From contig JAOTYS010000043.1 in the NCBI GenBank assembly GCA_029861795.1, positions 1 to 17,063 on the forward strand: a stretch of DNA of 17,063 bases, given 5' to 3'. This document shows, in pieces, positions 1 through 7,624 of this stretch (position 1 is the first letter of the stretch; each line of letters opens with the position of its first letter). This DNA comes from Gammaproteobacteria bacterium (lineage in GTDB: Bacteria; Pseudomonadota; Gammaproteobacteria; Arenicellales; JAOTYS01). The notes below the pieces were generated by a model that was not told where the DNA came from, did not search any database, and saw nothing but the letters and a program-made list of their open reading frames with translations. The position numbers and the translations under genes are program-made.

Positions 1-739
1 CGCCCATTACAAGCGCGAGGGTGATTAGGATCTCCACCTGGTAATTATTGATGCTGCGCAACATCTGGTAGGTGACTACCCCCAAAACCAATCCCAATAC
101 CACACCGCCCAGCGCCTCCTGTGCAAACAGCAGTGAAGCCGCGGTCCACGATATGGTGTCCGGGCTTTGCGCGAGACCGAATAACACCAAGAAGACCACG
201 ACACCGACACCGTCGTTGAACAAAGATTCCCCCGCGATTTTGGTCTCCAGACTCTTGGCGATCCCAACTCTCTTTAAGATCGCGAGCACCGCAATGGGAT
301 CTGTGGGTGAGATCAATGCACCGAATAACAAACAATAAATAAACGAGATCTCTAACCCAACCGCGCTAAATGCTAACCACATAACGCTGCCGACAATGGC
401 GGCAGACATGACCACGCCGATGGTGGCCAGGCTCGCGACCACCCACTTCTGCTGTGCAAGATCATTAATATTGATATGCAGCGCGCCGGCAAATAGCAGA
501 AAACTCAACATCCCGTGCAGCAACGTATCGTCGAAATCAACACGAGACAACATCCCCTTCGCCATCTGATCGACTTGCCATAGATCCAGTGCGCCTAGAC
601 CGATCAGGCCAAGAGAGAAAACCAGCGAGATCAGCATGACCCCAATAGTTGTTGGCAGTTTTATATAGCGATAGTTTAAATATGCGAACAACGCGGCGAG
701 CGTAATCAGTATGGCGCTTAAGTTAAGGAACTCAGCCAT
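1..739 (-). CDS. CPA1/NhaP-type cation:proton antiporter, N-terminal part (cut by window edge)
   Basis: Inner-membrane antiporter that would exchange Na+ or K+ for H+. Translating the minus strand from the ATG at 739-737 gives 246 codons with no stop before base 1, so the C-terminus lies outside the window. The product is almost entirely hydrophobic helices. Two family signatures are visible: [12 protein letters not shown] around residues 142-153, with the Asp-Pro pair at 147-148, and [14 protein letters not shown] from residue 170, whose Asn-Asp pair (175-176) matches the ion-binding ND motif of NhaP-type exchangers. The start codon directly abuts the ubiI stop codon (TAA then ATG, no gap), so it is probably co-transcribed and translationally coupled as the last visible gene of the ygfB-pepP-ubiH-ubiI run. 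Family assignment is strong; ion specificity cannot be read from the sequence. Confidence 0.9.
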   Translation of the reverse strand, partial: MAEFLNLSAILITLAALFAYLNYRYIKLPTTIGVMLISLVFSLGLIGLGALDLWQVDQMAKGMLSRVDFDDTLLHGMLSFLLFAGALHININDLAQQKWVVASLATIGVVMSAAIVGSVMWLAFSAVGLEISFIYCLLFGALISPTDPIAVLAILKRVGIAKSLETKIAGESLFNDGVGVVVFLVLFGLAQSPDTISWTAASLLFAQEALGGVVLGLVLGVVTYQMLRSINNYQVEILITLALVMG

Positions 740-1960
740 TTATCTTTGCAACGCAACGCGCGGTAGATCCCCAACAAGGCCGGTCGCCTTGCGCATCAGG
801 TAACGCTTCATCGGCCCGGAATAATGTGCAAGATCGAGTCCTACATTACGTGCGCCAGCAACCAACGCATGATCATTGCTAAATATCCGCTTGAAACCAT
901 CTAGAGACAACATCATTGCCAAATTATCACCCTTACGCCAACGCTCGTAACGTCGCAGCACCGATCTGGCGGCGATATCCACACCAGTGCTTTCAGCATC
1001 TTGAATCAACTCGGCCAAGCACGCCGCGTCGACTAACCCCAGATTAGCGCCCTGTCCCGCCAGCGGGTGGAGGCTGTGGGCGGCATCTCCGACCAGTGCG
1101 GTGCGCTTGCCGATGTAGGAACGCGCATACATCAGATTCAATGGAAACGATAGACGGTTTGACACCGACTGAATTTCCCCTAATCGATGTTCAAACGCAT
1201 CCCCTAGTGCAGCCATAAAGTCAGCATCACCTAACTGCAGCAGTGCATCGGCCCGTTCATCATCGCAACTCCAAACGATGGAGCTGTGTCCATCGCGAAG
1301 CGGCAGAAACGCAAGTGGTCCCGATGGCAAAAACCGTTGCCACGCAGTATCGCCATGGTGCATCTCGGTGCCAACAGTGGCGACAATGGCGCGCTGTTTG
1401 TAGGTCCAACCCGAAACTTCCGCATCAATCGCTGTCCTTACCCGAGAGTCAATTCCATCGGCCCCCACTAGCAGGCGTGAGGCGACTTTACGCTGGTCGT
1501 TGCCTTGTACGGTGAGCTCGACACAGTCCGCCCGGTGAACTACATCAAGCAACTCCGCGGGGGCCTGAACCTCGACGTTGGCACTCCCGCCAATACGTTG
1601 TACTAACGCGTCGACGATGACCGTGTTCTCAAGGATATGGCCCAAATGAGTCGTGCCGACTTCGGCACAATCGAACTCTATGTGTCCAGAACCACACGCA
1701 TCCCAAACAAACATTTTACGGAATGGGCTTGCTTGTTGGCGGACAGACTCCCAGCATCCAATGGCATCCAGGATTCGCTCCGATGCTAAACTGATCGCAC
1801 TAACCCGCAGATCATAACCCTTAGGTGGCAGTTTTTTTGGCTGCTTAGCGTCAATCACGAGCACCTTCAAGGGCGACTCTGCCAGTAAGCAGCCGAGCGC
1901 CGCTCCGATCAGCCCTGCGCCAACAATCGTGACATCATGATCGTAGCAAGGTGGTGACAT
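740..1960 (-). CDS. ubiI: UbiI/VisC-type FAD-dependent ubiquinone ring hydroxylase
   Basis: Flavoprotein monooxygenase of the UbiH/UbiF/UbiI/COQ6 family, 406 residues, the usual length. It would hydroxylate the polyprenyl-phenol ring in aerobic ubiquinone synthesis, C5 for UbiI. Visible motifs are the dinucleotide-binding GAGLIGAA at 14-21, the second FAD/NAD(P)H motif GADGIDSRVR at 166-175, and the FAD-ribityl motif GDAAHSLHPLAGQGANLG at 291-308. The RVSAI-ASERIL segment and the THLGHILEN segment resemble E. coli VisC/UbiI more than UbiH. Position supports this, since ubiI follows ubiH in the ygfB-pepP-ubiH-ubiI operon. It starts 7 bases after the ubiH stop and ends flush against the antiporter start. 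The exact carbon hydroxylated is inferred, because related enzymes (UbiF, UbiM, UbiL) share these motifs. Confidence 0.9.
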   Translation of the reverse strand: MSPPCYDHDVTIVGAGLIGAALGCLLAESPLKVLVIDAKQPKKLPPKGYDLRVSAISLASERILDAIGCWESVRQQASPFRKMFVWDACGSGHIEFDCAEVGTTHLGHILENTVIVDALVQRIGGSANVEVQAPAELLDVVHRADCVELTVQGNDQRKVASRLLVGADGIDSRVRTAIDAEVSGWTYKQRAIVATVGTEMHHGDTAWQRFLPSGPLAFLPLRDGHSSIVWSCDDERADALLQLGDADFMAALGDAFEHRLGEIQSVSNRLSFPLNLMYARSYIGKRTALVGDAAHSLHPLAGQGANLGLVDAACLAELIQDAESTGVDIAARSVLRRYERWRKGDNLAMMLSLDGFKRIFSNDHALVAGARNVGLDLAHYSGPMKRYLMRKATGLVGDLPRVALQR

Positions 1961-1967
1961 GAACCCG

Positions 1968-3194
1968 TTACAAACTTGTCCCTAGGGCGAGCCGTGGTAG
2001 ACGTCCCGCGAGCCCCATGGTGCGGCGTAACAGCGCCCTCTTGATAGGAGGACACAAATCCACAGCTGCAAGTCCTAAGTCGCGAGCCATCGCCACAGGT
2101 GGGATCCCATTGCTGAATATCCGCGCCAGGCCATCAGTGAAAACAGTTACCGCCAACGTATCCCGTTTGCGCCAGGCGGCATATTCGGTAAGCACATTCA
2201 GGTCCCCCAGATCACGTCCGCGAGCCACTGACTCGGCCAAAACCTCAGCCAGCGCTGCCACGTCGCGCAACCCCAAGTTGAAACCCTGTCCGGCGACAGG
2301 GTGCACCGTGTGGGCAGCATTGCCGATCACCGCTACGCGTGGACGCACCGGGTTAGCCACTCTCGTCATCGAAAGCGAGTAAGCGGCCCGACCACCAACC
2401 CGTGTAAACTGACCTGCAAGATCTCCAAACGCTTGTTGTATATCACCCAAGAAATCGGGCTCCGGCGAACTCAGCATGTGTTCAACTTGTTGCGGTCTTA
2501 CCGTCCAGACCACTGCGTATCGCTTTCCGCTCATAGGCAACAGCGCCAGAGGACCAGTTCGGGTGAAACGCTCGTACGCAGTGCCGCAGTGATAGCGTTC
2601 AGCAGTAATAGTGCTGACCACCGCGGTCTGACAGTAATCCTTCGTTTGCGCCCGGATACCAACAAGCGTTCTCACGTTTGAGCGACCACCATCGGCTACC
2701 ACCGCAAGGCGACAACTTAGTTTGCGTTCAACACCCTCCACATTGAATTTCACGCTCGCCGCACCCGCTTCTATTTCAACCTGGGTCACCGAAGCCGGCG
2801 ATAACAAGGAAATGTTGCCGCGCTGCTGCATGAACTCGAGTAAAGAAGCGCCGATAACCCGGGTGGGCACTACATAACCCAAGGCTGAAACGCCGACATC
2901 GGCACCGCTCAAACGGACCTTGCCGGGGTAGCCTCGATCAGAGATATGAATGCGCTTGATGGCAGTGGCTTCACGCGTTGAAATGGCGCCCCATACCCCG
3001 ATGCCTTGCAAGATTCGCTGTGACCCAAGCGCAAGCGCCACACGTCTTTCGTCGTAGCTTGGCTGGGATTGCACTGCGAGCGGCACCGCTTCAATTACTG
3101 CGATGCGCAACGGCGTGTGCGCCAAGGCACACGCCAGGCTTGCTCCCGCCAGACCGCCGCCTATGACTACAATATCGAAGTCTGTATCACACAC
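1968..3194 (-). CDS. ubiH: UbiH, FAD-dependent 2-polyprenyl-6-methoxyphenol hydroxylase
   Basis: Second flavin monooxygenase of the ubiquinone pathway, 408 residues; UbiH hydroxylates C1 of the ring. Motifs sit at the same positions as in its neighbour: GGGLAGAS at 12-19, VADGGRSNVR at 166-175, and GNAAHTVHPVAGQGFNLG at 291-308. The Asn in GNAA, where UbiI-type proteins have GDAA, is typical of E. coli UbiH, as are the GPLALLPM and FNLGLRD segments. The two genes look like an ancient duplication. The start is GTG at 3194; no good ribosome-binding site is visible and no ATG competes. It is separated from pepP by 118 bases with no gene and no convincing terminator. Confidence 0.93.
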   Translation of the reverse strand: MCDTDFDIVVIGGGLAGASLACALAHTPLRIAVIEAVPLAVQSQPSYDERRVALALGSQRILQGIGVWGAISTREATAIKRIHISDRGYPGKVRLSGADVGVSALGYVVPTRVIGASLLEFMQQRGNISLLSPASVTQVEIEAGAASVKFNVEGVERKLSCRLAVVADGGRSNVRTLVGIRAQTKDYCQTAVVSTITAERYHCGTAYERFTRTGPLALLPMSGKRYAVVWTVRPQQVEHMLSSPEPDFLGDIQQAFGDLAGQFTRVGGRAAYSLSMTRVANPVRPRVAVIGNAAHTVHPVAGQGFNLGLRDVAALAEVLAESVARGRDLGDLNVLTEYAAWRKRDTLAVTVFTDGLARIFSNGIPPVAMARDLGLAAVDLCPPIKRALLRRTMGLAGRLPRLALGTSL

Positions 3195-3312
3195 CTGACT
3201 AAACTAGCTTACAGCACAACGGAGGTCGGCGGGCACACCCCTCCTCAAAAAAACACCCGGGGGACCGCCGTGCCGCTCACAGAATACTTAGACACCCAGC
3301 TGCAGCCCTAGC

Positions 3313-4614
3313 TTAGCCGGCCATCAACGCTTCGACCTCATCCACCGTTTTGGGCACATTTTCACTGAAGATCGTATGACCATCCTTTGTCACCAACACA
3401 TCATCCTCAATGCGAATACCAATGTTTCGCCAACGTTCATCGAGGTCTGGATCATCCGGAATATAGATTCCGGGCTCCACTGTCAGGGTCATGCCGGGTT
3501 CTAACAGGCGCCACAAACCATCCACTTTGTAATCACCGACATCATGGACATCCATGCCCAACCAGTGACCGGTCCTATGCATGTAGAAGCGACGGTACGA
3601 TTCTTTTTCGATTAACTCATCGACTTCACCTTGCAATAACTTCAGATCAACCAACGCTTGCACCATTACCTTGACAGCGGCATCGTGGGGCTGATTCCAT
3701 AGATTTCCGGGCTGGACCTGCTTGATCGCCGCACGTTGCGCATCCAACACCACCTCATAAATCACTTTCTGGGCGGGGGAATATTTGCCGTTGACGGGAA
3801 AGGTTCGCGTGATATCAGATGCATAGCACTCGACTTCCGCGCCAGCGTCGATCAGCAGTAACTCCCCGTCGCGCAACTCATCAGTGTTTTCTGTGTAATG
3901 AAGAATACACGCATTGCGGCCACCGGCAACGATACTGGGATACGCGGGACCCGAAGCTCCACGACGACGAAATTCGTACCCGATTTCCGCCTCAATCTCG
4001 TACTCCATCATTCCCGGTTTGCAGATCTGCATCGCTCGGCGATGGGCGGCCGCCGAGACTCGCGCCGCACGCTTCATCACGCGAATCTCTTCTACTCTCT
4101 TCACCAGACGCAGCTCGTGCAGAATATAGTTCAGATCTACTAGTTCTCCCGGTGCGCTGACCCCTGCTCTAGCCTTTCGCTTCACTTGATTCAGCCAGTT
4201 GATGAGTTTGACATCGAAGTCCGGATAGCGACCCATGTTACAGAATACTTTGCTACGATTTTCCAGCAGACCTGGGAGAATCTCGTTGATGTCGTCAATG
4301 GGAAAAGCATCGTCCGCACCGTGATTCTCCACGGCTCCTTCCAGTCCCGCCCGACGCCCGTCCCAAACCTCCTTCTCTGGATCTTTTTCCCGGCAAAATA
4401 GCACGAACTCTCCCTGCTCCCGACCCGGTGCTAACACTGCAACTGTGTCAGGTTCGGCGAACCCGGTCAGGTAATAGAAATCGCTGTCTGGCCGGTAACC
4501 AAAATACACGTCCCGGTTGCGCACGAAATGGGGAGCCGATGGAATTACCGCGATTCCTTCACCCATCAGTTGCATGACGCCACGTCGACGTCGTTCTAAT
4601 ACGGCTTTATCCAT
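3313..4614 (-). CDS. pepP: Xaa-Pro aminopeptidase (PepP)
   Basis: Cytoplasmic dinuclear-metal (normally Mn) aminopeptidase that removes the N-terminal residue when proline is second. The 433 residues match the family: an N-terminal creatinase-like domain (about 1-170) and a C-terminal pita-bread domain. The five metal ligands can be placed: Asp256 in LLIDAG, Asp267 in SDITRTFP, His350 in RTGHWLGMDVHD, Glu380 in TVEPGIYIPDD and Glu403 in IRIEDDVLV; His357 is the accessory active-site histidine. The start is ATG at 4614, giving MDKAVLERRRR. It lies between ygfB and ubiH as in enterics and Pseudomonas. A peptidase among ubiquinone genes is a conserved arrangement with no obvious functional link. 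Confidence 0.96.
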   Translation of the reverse strand: MDKAVLERRRRGVMQLMGEGIAVIPSAPHFVRNRDVYFGYRPDSDFYYLTGFAEPDTVAVLAPGREQGEFVLFCREKDPEKEVWDGRRAGLEGAVENHGADDAFPIDDINEILPGLLENRSKVFCNMGRYPDFDVKLINWLNQVKRKARAGVSAPGELVDLNYILHELRLVKRVEEIRVMKRAARVSAAAHRRAMQICKPGMMEYEIEAEIGYEFRRRGASGPAYPSIVAGGRNACILHYTENTDELRDGELLLIDAGAEVECYASDITRTFPVNGKYSPAQKVIYEVVLDAQRAAIKQVQPGNLWNQPHDAAVKVMVQALVDLKLLQGEVDELIEKESYRRFYMHRTGHWLGMDVHDVGDYKVDGLWRLLEPGMTLTVEPGIYIPDDPDLDERWRNIGIRIEDDVLVTKDGHTIFSENVPKTVDEVEALMAG

Positions 4615-4658
4615 ATCTCACGAACTAGCTGCTCAAGGCAACGTTGCGATAATCGATA

Positions 4659-5222
4659 CTAGCTATGGTTAAGCTCATCATAGATAAGCTGCGCTGCGAC
4701 CCTGACGTACTCCTCGATCTCGGTCAACGCTCGCTCTTGCCCCTCGGGGTCATCATCCTGACTCACCTCTGCCTCCGAAATCGCCATAATATCACGCACC
4801 AATTCCGGCACGTCTCCGGGATACTCGTTTATTCTTTCGGCCACCCCGCTCATCAACCCAAGGACGAATCCTCGACACCAGTCGGCCAATGCATCGATTC
4901 GCTCCCTTAGCATGCAATCATCACTAGGTGAAAACGGCTTGAAATCAAATTGGTCACCCTCCAATTGTGCCGATGTCGAGCGACAGAGTTCGTGCAACAT
5001 AGCGCGCAGCTCACCTGATAATCTCTGTGTACGATTAACGCGTCCAGCAATCAGCTCATACCAGGAATTGCTTTCGCTGTCCTGATCACCACGGCACAGG
5101 TAACCGGACAGAATGCCGTGAACCTCGGCGGCAGTCATCTTGAGATCTTGGTGGCCTAGAGCCGCGGACATTTCGGCGTAGCCGAAATCTTCAACACTAG
5201 AATGGTCTGCCGCAATATTCAT
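4659..5222 (-). CDS. ygfB: YgfB/UPF0149 family protein
   Basis: Small acidic cytoplasmic protein of 187 residues, the family length. The recognisable parts are the HGILSGYLC segment near the N-terminus, the LADWCRGFVLGLM segment in the middle (Trp-Cys-Arg-Gly-Phe is the family signature) and the acidic EIEEYVRVAAQLIYDEL helix at the end. Position immediately upstream of pepP also fits ygfB. I start it at the ATG at 5222 instead of the in-frame TTG one codon earlier, because AAAGGG (5235-5230 on the minus strand) lies 7 bases upstream. It is the first gene of the leftward operon. Its biochemical role cannot be judged from sequence. Confidence 0.92.
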   Translation of the reverse strand: MNIAADHSSVEDFGYAEMSAALGHQDLKMTAAEVHGILSGYLCRGDQDSESNSWYELIAGRVNRTQRLSGELRAMLHELCRSTSAQLEGDQFDFKPFSPSDDCMLRERIDALADWCRGFVLGLMSGVAERINEYPGDVPELVRDIMAISEAEVSQDDDPEGQERALTEIEEYVRVAAQLIYDELNHS

Positions 5223-5246
5223 CAAAAAGCCCTTTGGTGCCGATGT

Positions 5247-5252
5247 ATTCTA
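5247..5252 (-). promoter_or_regulatory. Possible -10 element for the leftward ygfB operon
   Basis: On the minus strand 5252-5247 reads TAGAAT, five of six matches to TATAAT, and would place a transcription start about 12 bases before the ygfB ribosome-binding site. No good -35 hexamer stands 16-18 bases upstream, so this is tentative. Confidence 0.3.
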
Positions 5253-5305
5253 CACGGGGCCAGGAGCAACACATACAAAGTCGGGAGTAGATTCGGGACA
5301 GAGCG

Positions 5306-5334
5306 TTGACCCCAATCCAGGCTATGCCTATATT
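5306..5334 (+). promoter_or_regulatory. Sigma70-type promoter for the rightward zapA operon
   Basis: TTGACC at 5306-5311 and TATATT at 5329-5334 are separated by exactly 17 bases. Each hexamer matches the sigma70 consensus at five of six positions. It lies in the divergent gap between ygfB and the small coiled-coil gene, with the predicted start about 45 bases before that gene's ATG. This is the best promoter in the window and probably drives the coiled-coil gene and zapA, possibly reading on into 6S RNA and fau. Confidence 0.65.
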
Positions 5335-5387
5335 TGAGCTAGTACTCACATATTGCAGTTTCGAAGCACAGTTCTACTGTATTGGCA

Positions 5388-5606
5388 ATGTCAGGTGAAA
5401 TTTTGGACGAAGATCTGAATAATCTAGAACAAAAAGTGGACGAGCTAATCAACGCGTGTCGTCGCCTCCAGGATGAAAATCAAACATTGCGGACGGGTCA
5501 TGATACGCTGCTCAGAGAGAGAAGCAAATTGGCTGAGAAAAATCGTCTCGCCCGAGTTCGTTTAGAGACAATAATCAATCGACTTAAGACCTTGGAGAAA
5601 GAATAA
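5388..5606 (+). CDS. Small coiled-coil protein, TIGR02449-like (ZapB-like)
   Basis: A 72-residue acidic protein that is nearly all predicted coiled coil: LEQKVDELINACRRLQDEN and the following stretch to LKTLEKE show heptad-spaced Leu, Ile and Val with many charged residues. Pseudomonas and relatives carry a short protein of this kind (TIGR02449) directly upstream of zapA, as here. A part in cell division, as for ZapB, is inferred from position and shape only. An in-frame TTG two codons upstream (5382) is possible; I prefer the ATG at 5388. Neither start has a clear ribosome-binding site. Its stop (5604-5606) is directly followed by the zapA GTG, so the two are probably translationally coupled. 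Confidence 0.82.
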   Translation: MSGEILDEDLNNLEQKVDELINACRRLQDENQTLRTGHDTLLRERSKLAEKNRLARVRLETIINRLKTLEKE

Positions 5607-5918
5607 GTGAGGGCCGTTCAAAAAGGTACTAGTGTTAACATTATGGGTAAAGAGTTCTCGGTCGCCTGCAGTGAGGAGGAACGCGAAGAGTTGGAGGCTG
5701 CTGCCAGCTTTTTGGACAGTCGGATGAGGGCCATCCAAAGAAGTGGCAAAGTCATTGGTGCAGAACGCTGCGCGATCATGGCAGCGCTCAATATCACCCA
5801 CGAATTTTTGACTCTGCGAAATCAGTCTAGCGAGACCGAAGAAGTCGAGTCGCGAGTCAAGCTACTAAATGAGAAAATTGAGACAGCGATGAAGCAGCAA
5901 AAGGAGCTGTCGTTATGA
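5607..5918 (+). CDS. zapA: Cell division protein ZapA
   Basis: ZapA binds FtsZ and cross-links its protofilaments at midcell. The 103-residue product has the expected globular head (VNIMGKEFSVACSEEER, then LEAAASFLDSRM) and the signature GAERCAIMAALNITHEFL at about 51-68, followed by a C-terminal coiled-coil tail with Glu/Lys-rich heptads to the end. It starts with GTG immediately after the upstream TAA; GGAG nine bases before the GTG supports this start. Downstream, 281 bases without an ORF hold the 6S RNA, the conserved zapA-ssrS-fau order. Confidence 0.93.
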   Translation: MRAVQKGTSVNIMGKEFSVACSEEEREELEAAASFLDSRMRAIQRSGKVIGAERCAIMAALNITHEFLTLRNQSSETEEVESRVKLLNEKIETAMKQQKELSL

Positions 5919-5936
5919 AACAATGGGACCGAAGGT

Positions 5937-5942
5937 TATAAA
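5937..5942 (+). promoter_or_regulatory. Possible -10 element for 6S RNA
   Basis: TATAAA (five of six to consensus) lies just upstream of the closing stem of the 6S fold. The best -35 candidate, TTATGA at 5913-5918 with an 18-base spacer, matches only three of six positions. A start 6-7 bases downstream would fall at about 5948-5949, close to the base of the stem. Confidence 0.4.
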
Positions 5943-5945
5943 GTT

Positions 5946-6127
5946 GACGCTGCCTGCGGTGTACGTATTGCTCTGAAATCCCTTAGAACCTAGATTACAA
6001 ACCGGGGGCGGATAAAGACGCTGTTGTGCACGTCCGTATTCGCGGAAAGCCTGATGTGTCTCTGAAGCTCCCACTTGAACTATTAGGTTCAAGGCAAAGG
6101 GGTAACACGGCACAGGCGGGTGGCGTC
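5946..6127 (+). ncRNA. ssrS: 6S RNA
   Basis: 6S RNA mimics an open promoter and binds sigma70-RNA polymerase to dampen transcription in stationary phase. The assignment rests on position (between zapA and fau) and structure. The ends 5946-5957 (GACGCTGCCTGC) and 6116-6127 (GCGGGTGGCGTC) form a 12-pair closing stem with three G-U pairs. Near the 3' side CTTGAAC (6074-6080) pairs with GTTCAAG (6087-6093), the TTGAACC/GGTTCAAGG hairpin typical of gammaproteobacterial 6S RNA. The length of about 182 bases matches the usual 180-190. The 5' arm after the stem (about 5958-6000) would form one side of the central bubble. Ends are accurate to a few bases only. Confidence 0.85.
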
Positions 6128-6153
6128 GCATACTTCACTTTCCAATGAATAAG

Positions 6154-6172
6154 ACTGAGCGCGCTGCTCAGT
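6154..6172 (+). terminator. Hairpin between 6S RNA and fau, possible weak terminator or processing site
   Basis: ACTGAGC (6154-6160) and GCTCAGT (6166-6172) form a perfect 7-pair stem with a 5-base loop, followed by ATCATTTCTTCC, which is pyrimidine-rich but has no solid T run. It could partly end 6S transcripts or mark the 3' processing region while letting some readthrough reach fau, as in the known 6S-ygfA cotranscript of E. coli. Confidence 0.4.
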
Positions 6173-6199
6173 ATCATTTCTTCCACACGGCACAAGCTC

Positions 6200-6790
6200 A
6201 TGGCATCTAAGGGTATTGTGCGATCGAGCATGCGGGCTAGACGGCGCGCCCTTCCTGATGATCTGCAGCGAGCAGCGGCGGCGCGGCTGTGCTCACAACT
6301 CACGCGGCATACAGTATTCACAAACAGTAAGCGAATCGCTTTCTACCACCCCAACGACGGTGAGATCGATCCGCGGCCGACCCTTCGGTATGCTTGGTCG
6401 CTTTCAAAGACTTGCTACCTCCCCGTGCTTTGTCGGACACGTACGCGTCGAGTCTTGTTCGCCGAGATCCAGCCGGACACACGGTTGCGCAAGAATCACT
6501 ACGGGATACTTGAGCCGGTGGTGAAAGTGCGAGACTGGCTTAATGCCAGGGAGTTAGATTTAGTCCTAATACCTCTAGTCGCCTTTGATAAACAAGGAAA
6601 TCGCATCGGTATGGGCGGAGGATACTATGATCGCAGCCTGGCATATCTGGAGACAAGAAAGCACTGGCACCAACCTCATATCATTGGGGTAGCCCACCAT
6701 TTTCAGCTGGTAGATAGAGTAGAGACAGATCAATGGGACGTACCGTTAGACGGTATAGTGACTGACATGCACTACTACCCAGTGCCTTAG
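6200..6790 (+). CDS. fau: 5-formyltetrahydrofolate cyclo-ligase (YgfA/Fau)
   Basis: ATP-dependent cytoplasmic enzyme that converts 5-formyl-THF to 5,10-methenyl-THF, salvaging a folate form that inhibits one-carbon enzymes. The 196 residues match the family. The diagnostic loop GMGGGYYDR is at 137-145, preceded by the hydrophobic strand DLVLIPLVAFD. The N-terminal part has the expected Arg-rich helix (SSMRARRRALPD) and an AFYHPNDGEID segment. The ATG at 6200 has no clear ribosome-binding site. It lies downstream of 6S RNA, an order kept widely in proteobacteria; in E. coli this gene is linked to persister formation. The next gene begins 17 bases after its stop. Confidence 0.93.
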   Translation: MASKGIVRSSMRARRRALPDDLQRAAAARLCSQLTRHTVFTNSKRIAFYHPNDGEIDPRPTLRYAWSLSKTCYLPVLCRTRTRRVLFAEIQPDTRLRKNHYGILEPVVKVRDWLNARELDLVLIPLVAFDKQGNRIGMGGGYYDRSLAYLETRKHWHQPHIIGVAHHFQLVDRVETDQWDVPLDGIVTDMHYYPVP

Positions 6791-6807
6791 CAATAGTTGA
6801 GAGCAGC

Positions 6808-7605
6808 ATGAAAATACTGTTTGTTGGAGATGTAGTAGGCAAACCTGGTCGACGAGTATTATTTGCCAACCTCGATGATCTACAAACTCAGCACGGATTC
6901 GATCTGGTGATTGTAAATGCTGAGAACGCAGCGGGTGGATTCGGCGTAACAAGGAAGATCGTAGACGAATTCCTCAGCCGTGGCGTCGACGTCCTCACAT
7001 CGGGAAACCACATCTGGGACAAGCGCGAGGCTCTGGACTTCATCGACGAGGAACCACGTTTGCTTCGACCTCACAACTATCCGCCAGGCACACCGGGGAG
7101 CGGGTGGCACGTGGCTCACACTGAAAAGGGTATCCCGGTGGGCATATTGAACATCATGGGCACAGTATTCATGCAGCCCACACTGGGATGCCCGTTTCGT
7201 TGCGCGGACCAACTACTGCAAGACAGTGCAGAAGAACTACCTACAGTTATCGTGGACTTCCACGCCGAGGCAACTAGCGAAAAAGTAGCAATGGGTTGGC
7301 ATCTAGACGGCCGAGTGAGCGCGGTACTGGGTAGTCACACCCACGTACCCACGGCCGATGAACGTATACTCCCTGGGGGTACTGCCTATATATCCGACGT
7401 AGGCATGACCGGCTGTTACGATTCGATTATCGGCATGGATACCGCGGGCGTGCTAAAACGGTTCGTACACAAGCTCCCGGACCGCTTTGCGGTAGCGCAA
7501 GGTATGGGAACTCTATGCGGAGCCATTGTCACCGTAGATGACGCCAGCGGAAGGAGCATACACATCGAGCGAGTTACGGTTACCGAGGGCGGCGGCCAAA
7601 GCTGA
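6808..7605 (+). CDS. YmdB-type (TIGR00282) metallophosphodiesterase
   Basis: Cytoplasmic calcineurin-fold enzyme of 265 residues, resembling Bacillus YmdB, which hydrolyses cyclic nucleotides with two metal ions. All metal ligands of that family are present: Asp8 in FVGDVVGKPGR, Glu39 and Asn40 in NAENAAGGFG, Asn67 and His68 in SGNHIWDK, His152 in VDFHAEATSEK, and His177 and His179 in GSHTHVPTAD. The ATG at 6808 follows fau by 17 bases, and the EVE gene begins 19 bases after its stop, so it sits inside an operon. Fau-YmdB adjacency is, from memory, common in alphaproteobacteria and less so in gammaproteobacteria. Substrate and role here are unknown. Confidence 0.92.
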   Translation: MKILFVGDVVGKPGRRVLFANLDDLQTQHGFDLVIVNAENAAGGFGVTRKIVDEFLSRGVDVLTSGNHIWDKREALDFIDEEPRLLRPHNYPPGTPGSGWHVAHTEKGIPVGILNIMGTVFMQPTLGCPFRCADQLLQDSAEELPTVIVDFHAEATSEKVAMGWHLDGRVSAVLGSHTHVPTADERILPGGTAYISDVGMTGCYDSIIGMDTAGVLKRFVHKLPDRFAVAQGMGTLCGAIVTVDDASGRSIHIERVTVTEGGGQS

Positions 7606-7624
7606 GCCAGTGTAGGGCTAACAC

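Noticed and set aside
2301..2681. 126-residue plus-strand ORF inside ubiH
   Set aside because: It lies wholly antisense to ubiH, which has all its motifs intact, and its composition (Arg, His, Ser-rich) is that of a shadow frame.
3195..3312. Gene or terminator between pepP and ubiH
   Set aside because: The minus strand has a run of seven Ts after a G/C-rich stretch, but the CCCGGG before it cannot form a proper stem-loop. No ORF of substance is present.
5913..6321. Minus-strand ORFs of 72 and 108 residues over the zapA-fau gap
   Set aside because: The region folds as 6S RNA on the plus strand, and the predicted proteins have no recognisable features.
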